Translations under genes and position numbers: made by a program | Shown: piece by piece, positions 19,001 to 19,815 of the stretch | Layout of the letters: every line of letters begins with the position of its first letter | Position numbering within the stretch: position 1 is the first letter of the stretch | The notes under the pieces: model-generated | Database searches by the model: none | Told to the model about the DNA's origin: nothing | The model's input: only the letters and a program-made list of their open reading frames with translations | Source: Hydnum rufescens UP504 | Taxonomy: Eukaryota > Basidiomycota > Agaricomycetes > Cantharellales > Hydnaceae | Direction of reading: 5' to 3' | Assembly (NCBI GenBank): GCA_014904985.1 | Contig: MU129383.1 | Coordinates: 1-19,815, forward strand | DNA: 19,815 nucleotides

Positions 19001-19254
19001 GCTCAAAATGGTTGGGTTTGTGTCTGGATGGGCTCGTTTTCAAGAATTGGGGGCCTTCATCCTCGATTGATGAGCCTTGAAGGCACAAATGGTCCCAGCC
19101 TTCATGCAACCATGGCAGACGCACGGGACTCCTTCTTTTTTACAGTCCTTATGGCACTGCGAATCATTCTGGAAACACTACAAGGGAGGGTTAGCTATTG
19201 AGAAGATATTACAGCAGAACACTGAACACTTCAACTTACATTGAGAATTGACAT
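16047..19254 (-). pseudogene. Kyakuja-Dileera-Zisupton (KDZ) transposase, nearly full length, decayed
   Basis: Exon 1 (19254-19240, ATG) and exon 2 (19177-16047, TAA) would encode about 1,050 residues. The order is an N-terminal Cys-rich zinc cluster (CHKDC, CVCHGC); a WWNNTVLPSLIHPYM segment; a second Cys cluster (CKCSS, CECRSAPVQLVQCGFFPC); LDMLEFVSELFHHIAPNERG; then the transposase core. The core holds CPLCFG (about 18185), CIDANFQLK (18116), FSDTGILAMLC, GEKQFYVFALLDAL, LYDIGCQ (Asp at 17618), FHVYGHQWTCQLWYHPRK and DGEGCEWFW (17450). I infer that the RNase H-fold acidic residues are those in DANF, YDIG and DGEG. A coiled-coil-like region and acidic tail follow. Eight in-frame TGA codons (19040, 18342, 18093, 18075, 17799, 17415, 16845, 16206) and one base lost in a C-run near 18581-18585 break it. 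KDZ proteins mobilise DNA transposons in fungi and algae. Confidence 0.95.
19178..19239 (-). other. 62-nt intron near the KDZ start
   Basis: On the minus strand the donor is AAT|GTAAGT, the branch is GCTAAC (19195-19190) and the acceptor is TTGTAG|TGTTTC. Splicing joins MSILN directly to CFQNDSQC, placing the first zinc cluster in frame. The five-residue first exon is short, so a different upstream exon remains possible. Confidence 0.75.
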
Positions 19255-19815
19255 GAGGTATCAAAATAAAAGGCTGGTTCACCAAATTTGTTGATGAGTA
19301 GGGATTGTATGTGCACAGTATTTGAGGGAGATGGCAAGTGAGCACTTAGAGAAACCACAGTGATTCACTTGACCAAGGGAGTAAGCAGACTTGAGGACGT
19401 TGGAGAAATGGACACTGTGACAACACCTCAGTCAGCCACAAAATCAGCCCTAGTTAGGCCCAAAAACATGGCACTATTTGGGCCTAAGCAGGCTTTGGAT
19501 CATTGGGCCCCAAGGGGTGTTTTCAGTGACCTTTGTATTTCAGCACCTTGATGGATATAAAGCCATATATAGCTTAACACCACTCTTTCAAACCGTTCTT
19601 TGGTCCATTGCCCTTTGAATCTAAGTAGGCCTACTTCTCAAGGGCCCCAATGGAGACTTTGGCCTAAGCATATATATAGGATTGCTATCATTATATACAA
19701 ACCAGATTATAAGAGGATCTATTTATTAAGTTTATCACGCAGTCAATCAAGACCAGGTCATCCCAAGGTAGCAGTTGTAGTGGCTAACTGACTGAACCCT
19801 GGTATGAAGATTGAG
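19255..19815. repeat. Upstream flank of KDZ gene with palindromes and shared repeat words
   Basis: No gene is supported. TTAGGCCCAAA (19454-19464) pairs with TTTGGGCCTAA (19477-19487) across 12 nt. AAGTAGGCCTACTT (19623-19636) is a perfect 14-bp palindrome. GGCCTAAGCA is repeated at 19481 and 19661. GGCACTATTTGG (19470) and CTAAGTAGGCCTA (19621) recur in direct orientation at 14907 and 14922 on the far side of the KDZ pair. This may be the element end or a dispersed repeat that lies on both sides. The window ends before any terminus can be defined. Confidence 0.55.

Noticed and set aside
1..19815. tRNA or rRNA genes
   Set aside because: No cloverleaf A/B-box pair or rRNA-like conserved segment was noticed while reading both strands.

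Overview
The window looks like a transposon-filled stretch of a filamentous basidiomycete (Agaricomycete-type) nuclear genome. The reasons are a Ty3/gypsy element with the long proline-rich Gag and the RT/RNase H style seen in mushroom genomes, two copies of a Kyakuja-Dileera-Zisupton (KDZ) transposase (a family greatly expanded in Agaricomycetes), and two introns of 48 and 62 nt with GTATGA/GTAAGT donors and TACTAAC/GCTAAC branch sites. All recognisable coding sequence lies on the minus strand. No intact host housekeeping gene, rRNA, tRNA or CRISPR array was seen.

Layout, left to right. 1-880: tandem array of about 147-bp units in an alternating A-B (about 293 bp) higher-order arrangement. 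1163-1607: putative non-autonomous DNA transposon full of AAAACTG/CAGTTTTG words. 1740-7564: decayed Ty3/gypsy element on the minus strand (Gag N-terminal part, Pro-rich Gag, Gag core, CCHC knuckle, protease, RT, start of RNase H), cut off inside RNase H, with no integrase. 7565-8375: no gene seen. 8376-9190: LTR-like or promoter-like plus-strand sequence. 9350-9572: 72-bp tandem repeats and six TGA(C/G)TCA sites. 9760-10162: 160-bp tandem repeats. 10163-12145: AT-rich, diverged repeat-like modules ending with an unknown 142-codon minus-strand ORF. 12770-13085: minisatellite. 13104-14583: unknown intron-containing gene, now a pseudogene. 14860-15230: palindromes and GGGGCCC-rich repeat. 15231-15820: C-terminal fragment of a second KDZ transposase. 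15820-16046: short inverted-repeat spacer. 16047-19254: nearly full-length KDZ transposase pseudogene. 19440-19690: non-coding repeat sharing words with 14900-15120.

The unifying signal is how these genes died. In the KDZ gene, the gypsy element and the unknown gene, I found 17 premature stops that interrupt an otherwise continuous reading, and all 17 are TGA. Several sit where the surrounding family pattern expects arginine. Other damage, such as RT motif A Asp to Asn, protease DSGA to DSGV and KDZ CERFW to CEWFW, is also explained by CG to TG or CG to CA. Long stretches contain no CG dinucleotide at all, for example 9181-9780 and 14881-15240. This fits long-term deamination of methylated CpG in silenced repeats. 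Genuine ends use TAA or TAG.
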